A stretch of DNA of 35,386 nucleotides from an uncultured Woeseiaceae bacterium (GTDB lineage Bacteria; Pseudomonadota; Gammaproteobacteria; Steroidobacterales; Woeseiaceae): NCBI GenBank assembly GCA_947259985.1, contig CAMYOJ010000031.1, positions 1-35,386 of the forward strand, written 5' to 3'. The notes under the pieces were generated by a model that saw nothing but the letters and a program-made list of their open reading frames with translations, was not told the origin of the DNA and did not search any database. A program made the position numbers and the translations under genes. Within the stretch, counting starts at the first letter, position 1; each line of letters opens with the position of its first letter. Of this stretch, positions 1 to 9,058 are shown piece after piece.

Positions 1-396
<396 letters not shown>

Positions 397-407
397 GAGA
401 TAACGAC

Positions 408-824
408 ATGGCCACAATTCAAGTCGACATCGTATCCGCGGAAGGTGAGATTCACTCCGGGGAAGCCACCATGGTGTTCGCGCCCGCGACCATGGGAGAG
501 GTCGGCATTGCGCCACGGCACGCGCCGATGCTGACCACGTTGAGGCCGGGTGAAGTGCGTGTGCAGGATGTCGAAGGGAACGAGGAAACCATTTACGTCA
601 CGGGCGGCATGCTCGAGGTTCAGCCCAACCAGGTGACGATCCTCGCCGACACGGCGCTGCGCGGCGACCAGCTCGACGGCGCGGCCGCTCTCGAGGCGCA
701 ACGACAGGCCGAAGAAGCGCTGAGGGGCGCGTCGACCGAGACCGACGTGGCGCGCGCCCAGGCCGAACTCGCCGAAGCGCAGGCGCGCTACCGCGCGGCC
801 GAGAAGCTCAAGGGCAAGCGCTAG
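408..824 (+). CDS. atpC: F1 ATP synthase subunit epsilon
   Basis: The 138-residue protein is the epsilon subunit of the F1 stalk, which couples rotation to catalysis and can inhibit ATP hydrolysis. Residues 1-85 form the beta-sandwich, with the family stretch GEVGIAPRHAPMLTTLRPGEV. Residues 88-138 are the Ala/Glu-rich two-helix C-terminal domain. Length is normal for the family (about 135-140). The ATG follows atpD by 11 bases, with AAGAG just upstream as a modest ribosome-binding site. It is the last gene of the atp operon here. A short GC hairpin lies 25 bases past the stop codon. Confidence 0.97.
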   Translation: MATIQVDIVSAEGEIHSGEATMVFAPATMGEVGIAPRHAPMLTTLRPGEVRVQDVEGNEETIYVTGGMLEVQPNQVTILADTALRGDQLDGAAALEAQRQAEEALRGASTETDVARAQAELAEAQARYRAAEKLKGKR

Positions 825-849
825 TCGCAGCAGTACCCACGTAATTCCG

Positions 850-865
850 GGCCGCACGCGCGGCC
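850..865 (+). terminator. Possible terminator-like hairpin after atpC
   Basis: GGCCGC and GCGGCC form a perfect 6-bp stem around the loop ACGC, 25 bases after the atpC stop codon. No T-run follows, so this may be a weak or Rho-assisted terminator, or just a stable hairpin. Confidence 0.35.
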
Positions 866-967
866 ATCGTGTAGTCATCAGGAAAATCTCAGCAAAGCGT
901 CAGTCTCTTGCCAGCGGAAGGCTCCAGTATTGCTATGGGGCGAACCACTCGATGAGAGGGGCGAGAC

Positions 968-1657
968 ATGATGCAAACAACACGTGTAGGACGTTCGCTA
1001 CTAATCCTCGTAGCAGGTAGCCTGCTCGCGGGCGCAAACGCAGCGGCCCAGGAGGAAGACTTCCCGAAGATGCGCTGGGAAGTCTGGCTCGCGGCAACGT
1101 ACTGGTCCGGTCTTAACGATCTCTTGCCGTCGGCGGGTGGCACCTTCGATGAGGTTGGTTTCGGTCTTGGCGGTAGCGCGCACTGGCCGGTCGCGTCGGG
1201 CGCCAGGGGCGATTTGCTCGTGGGTGTCGAGGGCGGCTTGTTGTCGCACGGCAGCGATATCCAGGGTGATTTCGAAGACCTCATAAGCCGCGACGGCTAT
1301 GTCGCGTTCTCAGCAAAATGGATGCCGGGCGCGCCACGCGGCCTTTCGCTCGACGCGGGCTACGCCTATCACCTTATCGACATGAGCCAGGTCGAAGACG
1401 ACTATTTCTCGTATAGCTACGAAGAATTCGAAAGCTGGGAAGACAGCGCAGGAGGGCCTTTCGTCGGAATAAGCTGGGACAGCTGGGCGAGCAGACCGGG
1501 CAAGAGCAGCGGGCTGTCGCTCGGCTTCGAGGTTCATTTCGTGGACTTCGAGACCGTTCGTGACGAGGATATTTACATAACGCCGGTGCTGGGCCCGAAT
1601 GCCGGGACTCTCGACGGCCCGATGTACCTGTTCCAGCTTGGCTACAGCTCGCGGTAG
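968..1657 (+). CDS. Exported barrel-like protein of unknown function
   Basis: I do not recognise a named family. The 229-residue product starts with a clear Sec signal peptide (basic start, hydrophobic residues about 10-23, likely cleavage after ANAAA near residue 27). The mature part is rich in Gly, aromatic residues and alternating polar/hydrophobic strands (for example LSLDAGYAYHLIDMS and LSLGFEVHFVDFE) and ends in an aromatic-containing strand, FQLGYSSR. This resembles small outer-membrane beta-barrels. The start is supported by GAGGGGCGA a few bases upstream of the ATG. It lies between atpC and glmU, where many gammaproteobacteria have nothing. Its 3' end overlaps the convergent lipoprotein gene by 16 bases. 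Confidence 0.7.
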   Translation: MMQTTRVGRSLLILVAGSLLAGANAAAQEEDFPKMRWEVWLAATYWSGLNDLLPSAGGTFDEVGFGLGGSAHWPVASGARGDLLVGVEGGLLSHGSDIQGDFEDLISRDGYVAFSAKWMPGAPRGLSLDAGYAYHLIDMSQVEDDYFSYSYEEFESWEDSAGGPFVGISWDSWASRPGKSSGLSLGFEVHFVDFETVRDEDIYITPVLGPNAGTLDGPMYLFQLGYSSR

Positions 1658-2136
1658 CCCCACGACCCGATAATGCGCGTCTCGGGGCGGTGGTGGCTCA
1701 GGTGCTTTCTCTGCCAGCGACGGAAGTCAGCGACGCGAACCTCGGCTGGCACCTGCCAGTTCCTCCGGCCGAAGTAACGGACGGTGTACTCGTCGAGAAA
1801 CCCTGCCTCGCGAACCGCCAGCAGGTCATCGAGGTAGGCGTCGGAGGCGCCGGGATGTTCGCTGCGCTGCTCTTCCCATGTTTCCACAAGGTGCTGGCGA
1901 GCCGTGAACTCACAACCGTAGTCGCTCACGCGCGCCGGATTGGGGCCGCCGATCTCGAGCTGGCAGGTGCTTTTCATGAGGCTGTAGGCGACCCAGCTTT
2001 GCAGCGCCGGATCGTCGTCCTCATAGGCGCGCGGCGCGAGGTAAAAAGCGTCCCCGTCGGTGACGCCGTCACGCGTGTAGATCTCGCCGTTGCAGGCGGC
2101 GAGCAACAGCAGGCCGAATATGCCGATATATCGCAT
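1642..2136 (-). CDS. Small lipoprotein of unknown function
   Basis: The 164-residue product has a type II signal sequence: MRYIGIFGLLLL followed by the lipobox LAAC, with Cys15 as the probable lipidated residue. The rest is soluble, with Trp, Arg and acidic residues and two further Cys (STCQLE and DYGCEF) that could pair. I recognise no domain. It is convergent with the barrel-like gene (16-base overlap) and divergent from glmU, so it is probably transcribed alone. The encoded Cys after a good lipobox supports a real gene; the function is unknown. Confidence 0.7.
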   Translation of the reverse strand: MRYIGIFGLLLLAACNGEIYTRDGVTDGDAFYLAPRAYEDDDPALQSWVAYSLMKSTCQLEIGGPNPARVSDYGCEFTARQHLVETWEEQRSEHPGASDAYLDDLLAVREAGFLDEYTVRYFGRRNWQVPAEVRVADFRRWQRKHLSHHRPETRIIGSWGYREL

Positions 2137-2236
2137 GCCGTGAGCTTACTCCAGGGGCATTAACAAGACCTGAATCAGCTTCGCAATCCTGCACATCATG
2201 TATCATTCGCAGGCTACGAAATCTGGAGATACTTGC

Positions 2237-3604
2237 TTGCGCTTAAGCATCGTCATACTTGCCGCCGGACAGGGTACGCGCATGCGTTCGGACCTGCCGA
2301 AAGTGCTGCAACCCCTGGCCGGCAAACCCTTGCTGGCGCACGTACTGGAGTGCTCGAGAGAACTGGGCGCCGACGACATCTGCGTCGTCTACGGTCACGG
2401 CGCCGAGGCCGTGCAGGACGCGATCGATGATGAGGCCCTGCGCTGGGCGTTGCAGACCGAGCAGCTGGGTACAGGGCATGCCATGCAGCAAGCTATGCCC
2501 GGCACACCGGACGATAATCGCGTGCTTGTCCTGTTTGGTGACGTGCCGTTGTTGCTACCAGCGACGCTGGCAGTACTCTTGGGCGAGACGCCGCTGGATG
2601 ACATGGCCGTGTTGACCGTCGACATGGAGGACCCGACGGGTTACGGGCGGGTAATCCGCGAGAATGGCAGCGTCAGCCGAATCGTCGAGGAGAAAGATGC
2701 GAGTTCAAGCGAGAAAGGGGTGCGCGAAATCAATACAGGCGTGATGCTGTGTCCGGCGATCAGGCTCAAGCGCTGGCTTGATAATCTAAGCAACGACAAT
2801 GCACAAGGCGAGTATTATCTGACAGACATCATCGCCATGGCGGTCAACGACAAAGTAAGGGTGCACGGCATCAAGGCCGGTAGCTCCGTGGAGGTAATGG
2901 GTATCAACGACAAGAAACAGTTAGCCGAAGCAGAGCGCGCATTGCAGGCGCGTCTCGTCGACGAGCTCATGCAGCAGGGCGTCGGTTTTGCGGACCCTGC
3001 ACGCGTCGATATCCGCGGCACGCTGACCTGCGGCAAGGAAGTGTTCATCGATGTGAATGCCGTCTTCGAGGGTGACGTCGAACTCGGCGACGGTACGGTT
3101 GTCGAATCCAATAACCTCGTGCGAGACAGCAAGCTCGGGCGTGGCACATTGTTGCATTCGAACTGCCACGTCGAAGGTGCGACGACGGGCAGCAACTGTG
3201 AGATCGGGCCGTTCTCGAGATTGCGGCCCGGTGCCGAACTCAAGGACAATGTCAAAGTCGGCAACTTCGTCGAGATCAAGAAGAGCGTCGTCGATGACGG
3301 CAGCAAGGTCAATCACCTGACGTACATTGGGGATGCCGAGATCGGCAAAGCTGTCAACGTCGGCGCGGGCACTATCACCTGCAACTATGACGGCGCCAAC
3401 AAATTCAAGACCAGGATCGGCGATGGTGCGTTCATCGGCTCCGGCGTTGAGCTCGTCGCACCCGTCGAGATCGGCGAAGGCGCAACTATCGGTGCCGGCT
3501 CGACAATCACGAAGCCGACGCCGGCCGACAAGCTGACGCTCGAAAGGGCGAAACAATTTACGGTCCAAGGCTGGAAAAAGCCCGTCAAGGGAGGAAAAAA
3601 GTAA
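2237..3604 (+). CDS. glmU: Bifunctional GlmU (UDP-GlcNAc pyrophosphorylase / GlcN-1-P acetyltransferase)
   Basis: GlmU acetylates glucosamine-1-phosphate and then transfers UMP to give UDP-GlcNAc, the cytoplasmic precursor of peptidoglycan and LPS. The N-terminal nucleotidyltransferase half shows the loop LAAGQGTRMRSDLPKVL and the metal-site segment GDVPLL. The C-terminal half is a left-handed beta-helix of hexapeptide repeats with the acetyltransferase stretch NHLTYIGDAEIG and GAGTITCNYDG. I chose TTG at 2237: GGAG sits 8 bases upstream, and the result is 455 residues, against 456 in E. coli. The in-frame ATG at 2198 would add 13 unconserved residues. glmS follows with no gap. Confidence 0.95.
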   Translation: MRLSIVILAAGQGTRMRSDLPKVLQPLAGKPLLAHVLECSRELGADDICVVYGHGAEAVQDAIDDEALRWALQTEQLGTGHAMQQAMPGTPDDNRVLVLFGDVPLLLPATLAVLLGETPLDDMAVLTVDMEDPTGYGRVIRENGSVSRIVEEKDASSSEKGVREINTGVMLCPAIRLKRWLDNLSNDNAQGEYYLTDIIAMAVNDKVRVHGIKAGSSVEVMGINDKKQLAEAERALQARLVDELMQQGVGFADPARVDIRGTLTCGKEVFIDVNAVFEGDVELGDGTVVESNNLVRDSKLGRGTLLHSNCHVEGATTGSNCEIGPFSRLRPGAELKDNVKVGNFVEIKKSVVDDGSKVNHLTYIGDAEIGKAVNVGAGTITCNYDGANKFKTRIGDGAFIGSGVELVAPVEIGEGATIGAGSTITKPTPADKLTLERAKQFTVQGWKKPVKGGKK

Positions 3605-5437
3605 ATGTGCGGAATCGTAGGCGCAGTCGCCAAGCAAGATATCGTTCCGATTCTCGTCGAGGGATTGCGGCGCCTCGAATATCGTGGCTATGACTCCGCG
3701 GGCGTGGCAGTCGTCGGTGATGATGGTTCGCTCGGGTTGAGCCGAACCGTCGGCAAGGTCGCCGAACTGGACGAGAAACTTGCCCAGCATGCACTGACCG
3801 GCCAAATAGGTATCGCGCACACGCGTTGGGCAACGCACGGCGGTGTCACGGAAGCAAACGCACATCCGCATGTGTCCGGTGGCCGGGTTGCTGTGATTCA
3901 CAACGGCATCATCGAGAACTTTCAGCCCATCAAGGATGAGATGCAGGCCGGCGGGTACGTGTTCGAATCCGAAACTGATACCGAAGTCGCCGCCCATCTC
4001 ATCCACGATTATCTGAAACAGGGGTTGGACCTGGTCGAGGCTGTGGGCAAGGCCGTGGAGCGATTCGAAGGTGCATATGCACTCCTGGTAGTAGATGCCG
4101 AAGACCCCGACCGACTGGTTGTTACTCGCGTTGCGAGTCCGCTCGTTGTAGGGCTTGGAGACGGCGCGAATTATGTTGCCAGCGGCGTGCCGGCCTTGTT
4201 GCCGGTGACGCAGCGATTCATTTACCTGGAACAGGGGGATCTTGCCGAAATACGACGGGATGGCGTGCGTATCGTCGATGTTGAGGGCAATGTGGTCGCT
4301 CGCGAAGTCCATGAAACGGAATGGGACAGCGCGTCTGCCGAGAAAGCGCCTTACGATCATTTCATGCTCAAGGAAATTCATGACCAACCGAGCGCCCTGG
4401 CAGACACACTCTACGGCCGCGTCAAGAATCAACGTGTTATGTCCGAGTCACTGGGCTCGCGAGCTGTGGAGATGCTCGACCAGGTCGAGAACATCCATAT
4501 CGTCGCATGTGGGACCAGCTATCACGCAGGCTGCGTTGGCAAGTACTGGCTTGAAGCGATAGCGGGTGTTCCCACCCAGGTCGAGATTGCGAGCGAGTAC
4601 CGTTATCGCCACGTGGTGGTACCGGGGAAGACCTTGTTTGTGACGCTCTCACAATCGGGCGAAACAGCGGACACGCTGGAGGCCTTGCGCATGGCAAAGG
4701 ATCTCGGTTACCTGGGTTCGCTGACTATCTGTAACAGCCCGCATAGTTCGATGGTGCGCGAGTCCGATCTTGTCATGATGACGCAGGCAGGGCCCGAAAT
4801 CGGTGTCGCAAGTACCAAGGCATTCACGACGCAATTACTATCCATTCTTGTCGTGGCGCTGATGATGGCCAAACATCGTGGCCTGTCCGAGGAAAGAGAG
4901 AGGGAGTTTGTAGCGAACCTCACGCACGCCGCCGCAGCCTCGGACCTGGCATTGAAGATGGACGACCAGCTAAAGGAATTGGCCAAGGACTTCGCCGACA
5001 AGCAGCACACCTTGTTTCTCGGTCGCGGGCCAATGTGGCCGATCGCCATGGAGGGTGCGCTGAAGCTCAAAGAGATTTCCTACATACACGCAGAAGCGTA
5101 CGCCGCAGGTGAACTCAAGCATGGCCCACTGGCACTTATCGATGACGAGATGCCCGTCGTTGTCGTCGCGCCTAACAACGAGTTGCTGGATAAACTGAAG
5201 TCCAACATGCAGGTCGTGCGAGCCAGGGGCGGACAGCTGTACGTGTTTGCCGACGACGAGACCGGCATCGAAAGTGAGCCGGGCATGACCGTCATTTCGA
5301 TGCCGCATGCCGACAGAATGATAGCGCCCATCGTGTATACCGTTCCGCTACAACTCCTCGCCTATCACGTTGCCGTGTTGCGAAAAACGGATGTAGACCA
5401 GCCCAGGAATCTTGCGAAGTCAGTGACTGTTGAGTAA
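3605..5437 (+). CDS. glmS: Glutamine--fructose-6-phosphate aminotransferase
   Basis: GlmS makes glucosamine-6-phosphate from fructose-6-phosphate and glutamine, the first step toward UDP-GlcNAc. The start MCGIVGAVA supplies Cys2, the N-terminal nucleophile after Met removal. The class II amidotransferase domain (about 1-240) has HTRWATHGG and HNGIIEN. Two SIS isomerase domains follow, with CGTSYHAG, SQSGETADT and KLKEISYIHAEA, and the protein ends in PRNLAKSVTVE, the typical family tail. Length is 610, against 609 in E. coli. The ATG abuts the glmU stop codon, with GGGAGG upstream inside glmU, so the two are co-transcribed and probably translationally coupled. Confidence 0.98.
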   Translation: MCGIVGAVAKQDIVPILVEGLRRLEYRGYDSAGVAVVGDDGSLGLSRTVGKVAELDEKLAQHALTGQIGIAHTRWATHGGVTEANAHPHVSGGRVAVIHNGIIENFQPIKDEMQAGGYVFESETDTEVAAHLIHDYLKQGLDLVEAVGKAVERFEGAYALLVVDAEDPDRLVVTRVASPLVVGLGDGANYVASGVPALLPVTQRFIYLEQGDLAEIRRDGVRIVDVEGNVVAREVHETEWDSASAEKAPYDHFMLKEIHDQPSALADTLYGRVKNQRVMSESLGSRAVEMLDQVENIHIVACGTSYHAGCVGKYWLEAIAGVPTQVEIASEYRYRHVVVPGKTLFVTLSQSGETADTLEALRMAKDLGYLGSLTICNSPHSSMVRESDLVMMTQAGPEIGVASTKAFTTQLLSILVVALMMAKHRGLSEEREREFVANLTHAAAASDLALKMDDQLKELAKDFADKQHTLFLGRGPMWPIAMEGALKLKEISYIHAEAYAAGELKHGPLALIDDEMPVVVVAPNNELLDKLKSNMQVVRARGGQLYVFADDETGIESEPGMTVISMPHADRMIAPIVYTVPLQLLAYHVAVLRKTDVDQPRNLAKSVTVE

Positions 5438-5469
5438 GCAGCCCGTCTGCGGTTGTTTGTCTTTTCACA

Positions 5470-5548
5470 ATTAAATGTATCGGACTATAAGCATAAGCTA
5501 CTGATTCTCAGCCGATCCGACCGAGAATGCACGATTAAATGTGTCGGA
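5470..5548. repeat. Pair of 15-bp direct repeats after glmS
   Basis: ATTAAATGTATCGGA at 5470-5484 and ATTAAATGTGTCGGA at 5534-5548 match at 14 of 15 positions and are spaced 64 bases apart. They lie in the 243-base gap between glmS and the convergent arylsulfotransferase-like gene. Function is unknown; they could be a binding-site pair or repeat debris. Confidence 0.4.
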
Positions 5549-5555
5549 AGTTGAA

Positions 5556-5583
5556 CGGCCGCTTTTCCGAATAGCGGCCGGTC
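5556..5583. repeat. Dispersed hairpin element, copy 1 (GGCCGCTT...AGCGGCCGGTC)
   Basis: CGGCCGCT (5556-5563) and AGCGGCCG (5573-5580) form a perfect 8-bp stem with a 9-base loop. The right arm extends to AGCGGCCGGTC, which recurs exactly at 7465-7475 and 13777-13787. It may also act as a transcription end between the convergent neighbours, although no T-run follows. Confidence 0.5.
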
Positions 5584-5680
5584 AGCGAGCCGCTGGTGAC
5601 AGACGGCTTTCGGCCCGAATCGGACTGTTTTCAAGCATGCGGCATGCTTTTTGCCGGGCATTTGCAAGTTCATTGGAAAA

Positions 5681-7141
5681 TTATTGTAGTTCCGAAATTT
5701 CGCTCTTGAAGGCTCTATAGCTGACAGCAATATCGCTTCCGACGGCCAGTCGCATTTCAAACACCTTTTCTCCGGTCCGATTCACTTCTGTCACTGACAT
5801 GTCGGGTCCGTTCCCCCACCCTATCAGCCAATTACCATTTGCCAGCGGCTGCACCGACCCTTGGGATCTGGTAAATGCTTGGTACAGGCCGTCCAGCGAG
5901 TAATCTCGCACAAACATGGCTTGCCCTGTTTCAGGGTCAGGCGTGTATTCGACCGCCCGACTGAACTGGCCGTATAAAGTCTCTCGGTCCCCCAAGCAAA
6001 AATTGCCGTTGTCGAACATCAGCACATTTCCGTTTTCAAGCTGCCATGCGGTGTGCTGACCGCAAAACTCGCCAAAAGGATCACCTGTGATCAGATAGTC
6101 GCTCTTGCTACCGCCAAGGTACCAGTCAACAGCTCCGCTAGGTCTATCTATTCTCAATACTTGGGCGCATCCTCGAAACGAGCCGATCAGATCGCCATCC
6201 TCGGTTATGCTAATAGCGTTTAAGTGTCCGTAGTCGCCAGGAAATCTCGGGTAGCCTGTCTGCTGACAATCGGAAACATCAATATGGTCCCAGGAGCTCC
6301 ATTCGAAAACGACATTCCTATTCTCGTCTATCTCCTGGATTACCGAGTCGCCGACAACCTCTTCGACGGACAAACCGAACGCTGACATGTCCCGGACCGT
6401 AGAATTATAAGAAATGAAGATACCGGTCCCTTCTTGCGTGAAAATGAAGTCGTGATTATCCGTTTGAGTTAGCCCTACCGTAGTGAGCCGATCAACTTCG
6501 TCAAATGCTTCGTCAAGAACAACAATGGCGCTATCGTTAATTCCAAATTGATTGCGGCCAAGCCCTAACGCGTAGGTGTACAGTCCGTTTGGCTGCAATT
6601 TGAAATCAGCAGCCCGCCCGTCAATCTTTCGCTGAAATCTTGGAACTCCATTGTTGTCCATGATCATCAAATATGTCTTTTGGTCTCCTGACTCGACAAA
6701 TCGGGGCGTTACAAACAACAGACCGTCGCTCGCATCAGCCGTTGATACCAAAACTTCGATAGCCGGCACATCGTTCGGAATACAGTGCAGTGTATAGCGT
6801 TCGGCACGACCCCCTCGGGACACTGTGACGACGATATCCTGATCCTCTGCGGGGTTCACGACCTCAAATCCCAAGCTGCCCCGAGCCCGAAGGCGGTCAT
6901 CTGCATAAATCTCCTGCCACTGACCAGCAGCTTCAGCGGTGATCTGCAACACGTCAGAAGAGTCGCAGCGAACTCCGTAATGCCTGATCTCTGAATCAAA
7001 AACTGGGAACATTGTTCCGCTCGCACCTACGATCACAAGCGATTCAAGCCGTGGCGAAATATCGTCACCATCACCGCAGGACGTTAAGAAGAAAGGCAGT
7101 AGTGTGATCAGCACTAGTCGTGTACGGGATAGCAGCGCCAT
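5681..7141 (-). CDS. Arylsulfotransferase (ASST)-like lipoprotein
   Basis: The 486-residue product has a lipoprotein signal sequence ending LTSC (Cys22). Residues about 30-120 resemble the cadherin-like beta-sandwich found at the start of bacterial surface proteins (LESLVIVGASG, then a Tyr-containing strand). Residues about 140-480 match the arylsulfotransferase propeller: DNHDFIF (His230), YGHLNAI (His306), SFRGC, GQHTAW (His363) and VLMFDNG. Enzymes of this family move sulfate between phenolic compounds in the periplasm. Whether this one is active, or only a propeller-fold relative, is not decided by the sequence. Base composition is visibly less GC-rich than the glm genes, which fits acquisition. 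The short AGGA upstream of the ATG is a weak ribosome-binding site. Confidence 0.75.
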   Translation of the reverse strand: MALLSRTRLVLITLLPFFLTSCGDGDDISPRLESLVIVGASGTMFPVFDSEIRHYGVRCDSSDVLQITAEAAGQWQEIYADDRLRARGSLGFEVVNPAEDQDIVVTVSRGGRAERYTLHCIPNDVPAIEVLVSTADASDGLLFVTPRFVESGDQKTYLMIMDNNGVPRFQRKIDGRAADFKLQPNGLYTYALGLGRNQFGINDSAIVVLDEAFDEVDRLTTVGLTQTDNHDFIFTQEGTGIFISYNSTVRDMSAFGLSVEEVVGDSVIQEIDENRNVVFEWSSWDHIDVSDCQQTGYPRFPGDYGHLNAISITEDGDLIGSFRGCAQVLRIDRPSGAVDWYLGGSKSDYLITGDPFGEFCGQHTAWQLENGNVLMFDNGNFCLGDRETLYGQFSRAVEYTPDPETGQAMFVRDYSLDGLYQAFTRSQGSVQPLANGNWLIGWGNGPDMSVTEVNRTGEKVFEMRLAVGSDIAVSYRAFKSEISELQ

Positions 7142-7629
7142 TTAGGAGTTCCTACTGTACTGGTGGAAAATGAGCATGTTGGAAAGCATGTTATCGTAGC
7201 AGAAGTGAGACTTGTCAATCCGAACAGGCTAGTTCCATTCCCGCAGAGCCACAAGCGAAAGCTAGTCGCCAAATTGCATGGAAGTCGTCCATGTTTGCTG
7301 CAACAGCTGACCGTCCGCTTTGGGTTGCGGTTTCAACCAGTGAACACAACACCTAGTCTCTGAGTATATAGAGGAGGATGTTGCAGATGAAGTATCGGAA
7401 GAGGATTTACTACACGGAAGCAGATAAAGCTCTGATGTGGGACCGCTGGCAGCTTCCAGGGGATAGCGGCCGGTCGCATCGGCGCCACACAACCGTTTCA
7501 CAAAGATCATGAGTCGCCCGCTGCACAAGTGAGGAATGGTAGCCTTGTGCCTGAACCTTTTCTCGAGGAAGAAGCGAAGCCAAACTGCCCTACAGTGGGT
7601 CGGAGCTTTTCTCGTTCGCGGACAATCGA
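7142..7629. other. Gap without a convincing gene
   Basis: These 488 bases contain only short open frames without a recognisable protein, signal peptide or good ribosome-binding site. The one recognisable structure is the dispersed element at 7446-7475. This may be decayed coding DNA. Confidence 0.5.
7446..7475. repeat. Dispersed element, copy 2 (CTGGCAGCTTCCAGGGG...)
   Basis: CTGGCAGCTTCCAGGGG followed by ATAGCGGCCGGTC. The reverse complement of 10523-10553 carries the same series (CTGGCGGCTTCCAGGGG then CAAAGCGGCCAATC), with a few substitutions and one inserted base. The right part is identical to copy 1 at 5573-5583. Confidence 0.55.
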
Positions 7630-7845
7630 ATGTCATTAGAAACAATACAGACCTATCTTACTAGAGCCTTCTTCGTCTCAATGGCCATTGGAATAGCCTC
7701 AGTGCTGGGTCTTGCGAAGCAGAATCCCGCGTTGGGAGGAATGATTGCGCGGATATCCCTTGCCGTTGGCACGCCACTTGGTCTCGCTATTTTCGTCATT
7801 GCCTTGCGTCGCTATCTCACGACTATGAGAGGCGTGAATCGTTAA
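7630..7845 (+). CDS. Small two-helix membrane protein
   Basis: The 71-residue product has two hydrophobic stretches, about residues 12-28 and 42-58, separated by a short polar loop, and ends in a basic tail (RRYLTTMRGVNR). This fits an inner-membrane protein with positive residues facing the cytoplasm. I recognise no family. No strong ribosome-binding site is visible. It is a single gene in the repeat-rich accessory region, so it may be real but is not certain. Confidence 0.45.
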   Translation: MSLETIQTYLTRAFFVSMAIGIASVLGLAKQNPALGGMIARISLAVGTPLGLAIFVIALRRYLTTMRGVNR

Positions 7846-7907
7846 GCGAGTGTGATTACACGCTTATCTCAATTCAGAGATGACTGGCCGCTTTCAGATC
7901 TTGCTGC

Positions 7908-7921
7908 GGTTTGGTGGACAC
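7908..7921. repeat. 14-bp word shared with 16941-16954
   Basis: GGTTTGGTGGACAC here is the exact reverse complement of bases 16941-16954. Each copy has GGCCGCT within about 30 bases, and each lies near a TGACCCA-type repeat word. This suggests fragments of one larger decayed repeat. Confidence 0.45.
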
Positions 7922-7928
7922 TTTCAAT

Positions 7929-7940
7929 GTCCAATTGGAC
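7929..7940. repeat. 12-bp perfect palindrome
   Basis: GTCCAATTGGAC is a perfect palindrome about 100 bases upstream of the DUF2007-type gene. It could be an operator or only part of the repeat material around it. Confidence 0.3.
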
Positions 7941-7976
7941 TTACCCCGGTCATCCCGGTGTTTCGCGGTAGAATGT

Positions 7977-7990
7977 CGGCTGCTGACCCA
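7977..7990 (-). repeat. Dispersed TGGGTCAGYAGCC word, copy 1
   Basis: CGGCTGCTGACCCA; on the minus strand it reads TGGGTCAGCAGCCG. It is one of five intergenic occurrences of this word between 7.9 and 17 kb, differing from the others by C for T in the middle. Confidence 0.45.
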
Positions 7991-8043
7991 TTCCGGACGG
8001 CCGTCTCTTTGAGGCATTTCCGCAACCTATCACGCGGTGCAAA

Positions 8044-8460
8044 ATGCAAGAGGAATCTCAAGGCTCGAATTGGACCACCGTTGATCGCTTCTTCCATCCG
8101 ACGGATGCTCACATTGCGGCTGGCAAACTTGAGTCCGAAGGCATCCCCGTCTTCTTATTGGGCATTAACCATGCATCGGCGAATTGGCTATTGTCCAATG
8201 CACTGGGCGGTATCCGGCTGCAAGTCCGAGCCAGTTGTGCGAATGATGCGCGTAAGCTGTTAGCGGAGATCGCGAGGTCAGATGGCGAAGGTGAACCTGA
8301 GTGCCCTGAATGTGGAGGATCAGATACGACGGCTATGTCCAATAGCAGGAAGATCGCGTTCCTTGCGGTTCACCTGTTCAGCATCCCGTTGCCGTGGCAA
8401 GGAAACCGCCGTCATTGCCAATCCTGCGGTGCCGAATGGGAAGTCACGAAGAGCGACTAG
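8044..8460 (+). CDS. DUF2007 domain protein with C-terminal zinc ribbon
   Basis: The 138-residue protein begins with a DUF2007-type (putative signal-transducing) domain, about residues 13-75: RFFHPTDAHIAAGKLESEG, then GGIRLQVRASCANDARKLL. A zinc-ribbon-like pair of CxxC motifs follows, CPEC at 87-90 and CQSC at 125-128, with an apolar segment (about 103-117) between them. Families of this kind are usually small cytoplasmic or membrane-associated proteins of unknown role. No strong ribosome-binding site is seen before the ATG. It stands alone between repeat-rich gaps. The domain assignment is from motif memory. Confidence 0.7.
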   Translation: MQEESQGSNWTTVDRFFHPTDAHIAAGKLESEGIPVFLLGINHASANWLLSNALGGIRLQVRASCANDARKLLAEIARSDGEGEPECPECGGSDTTAMSNSRKIAFLAVHLFSIPLPWQGNRRHCQSCGAEWEVTKSD

Positions 8461-8603
8461 GATCTACCGACGACTGCTTGTGGCCGACTCCAGCGACCCA
8501 GGCAATTTCAGCTGCAATGAACCTTCTGGTCAAGAGGCGACGTTCGATTCAGTGAGCAGTGTGGTTCGGCCGGGACCCTGTCAGCTCAAGCCAAAGCGTT
8601 GTC

Positions 8604-8882
8604 TTACCTCGACCGCTCTCTGCGGCGGATGCTATTCACCGTCGCACCGGCAAGAATGCACGAAAGACCCACGGCCAAGTAGCCGACCATTGGCCCGTGA
8701 CTGATGCCGATATAAACGGCGCCGAGAATGAACAACGCTCCAACGGAAATATAGGCCACGGGCAGCGCTTCGTAGATAGTCTTGGGCAAAAAGATATTCG
8801 GATAGATAGTGTTCGGGATACGTTTGGCCGTATCCGCTGCAGAATGCTCAAGTGTGGTAAACGGGTCGGTATGGTCATTCAC
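8604..8882 (-). CDS. Small membrane protein, GTG start chosen
   Basis: The supported part is the C-terminal membrane protein starting near FLPKTIYEALPVAYISVG. It has two hydrophobic helices separated by a short loop and an Arg-rich tail, a pattern common in small proteins of unknown function. The frame stays open up to an ATG at 9155, but that upstream part lies in repeat DNA. I choose GTG at 8882 because AGGAGGGG sits 7 bases upstream, giving 92 residues. A start closer to FLPK would need a rare codon. It may be a gene whose original 5' end was altered by insertion of the 120-bp repeat upstream. Confidence 0.5.
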   Translation of the reverse strand: MNDHTDPFTTLEHSAADTAKRIPNTIYPNIFLPKTIYEALPVAYISVGALFILGAVYIGISHGPMVGYLAVGLSCILAGATVNSIRRRERSR

Positions 8883-9058
8883 AAAGTTACCCCTCCTCAG
8901 AAGACGGTTCTGGTCTTCAGGCAATATCGCGGCCGTGCACAATACTCTGAGCCGCTGCTGGTTGCCCTTAATGGTGGATAACGACCGATTCACCAAAACG
9001 GTTGCAGGAAGATTACATAATTTGGCTAATAATCGGATAAGCGCCAGCGGCGGCTTGT

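Noticed and set aside
2921..4432. A 503-codon open frame antisense to glmU/glmS
   Set aside because: It lies entirely opposite two certain genes, has no recognisable motif or signal, and is explained by the codon bias of the GC-rich sense strand.
7262..7645. A 127-codon minus-strand open frame
   Set aside because: The protein has no plausible fold, no ribosome-binding site and overlaps the start of the 7630 gene; probably a chance frame in decayed DNA.
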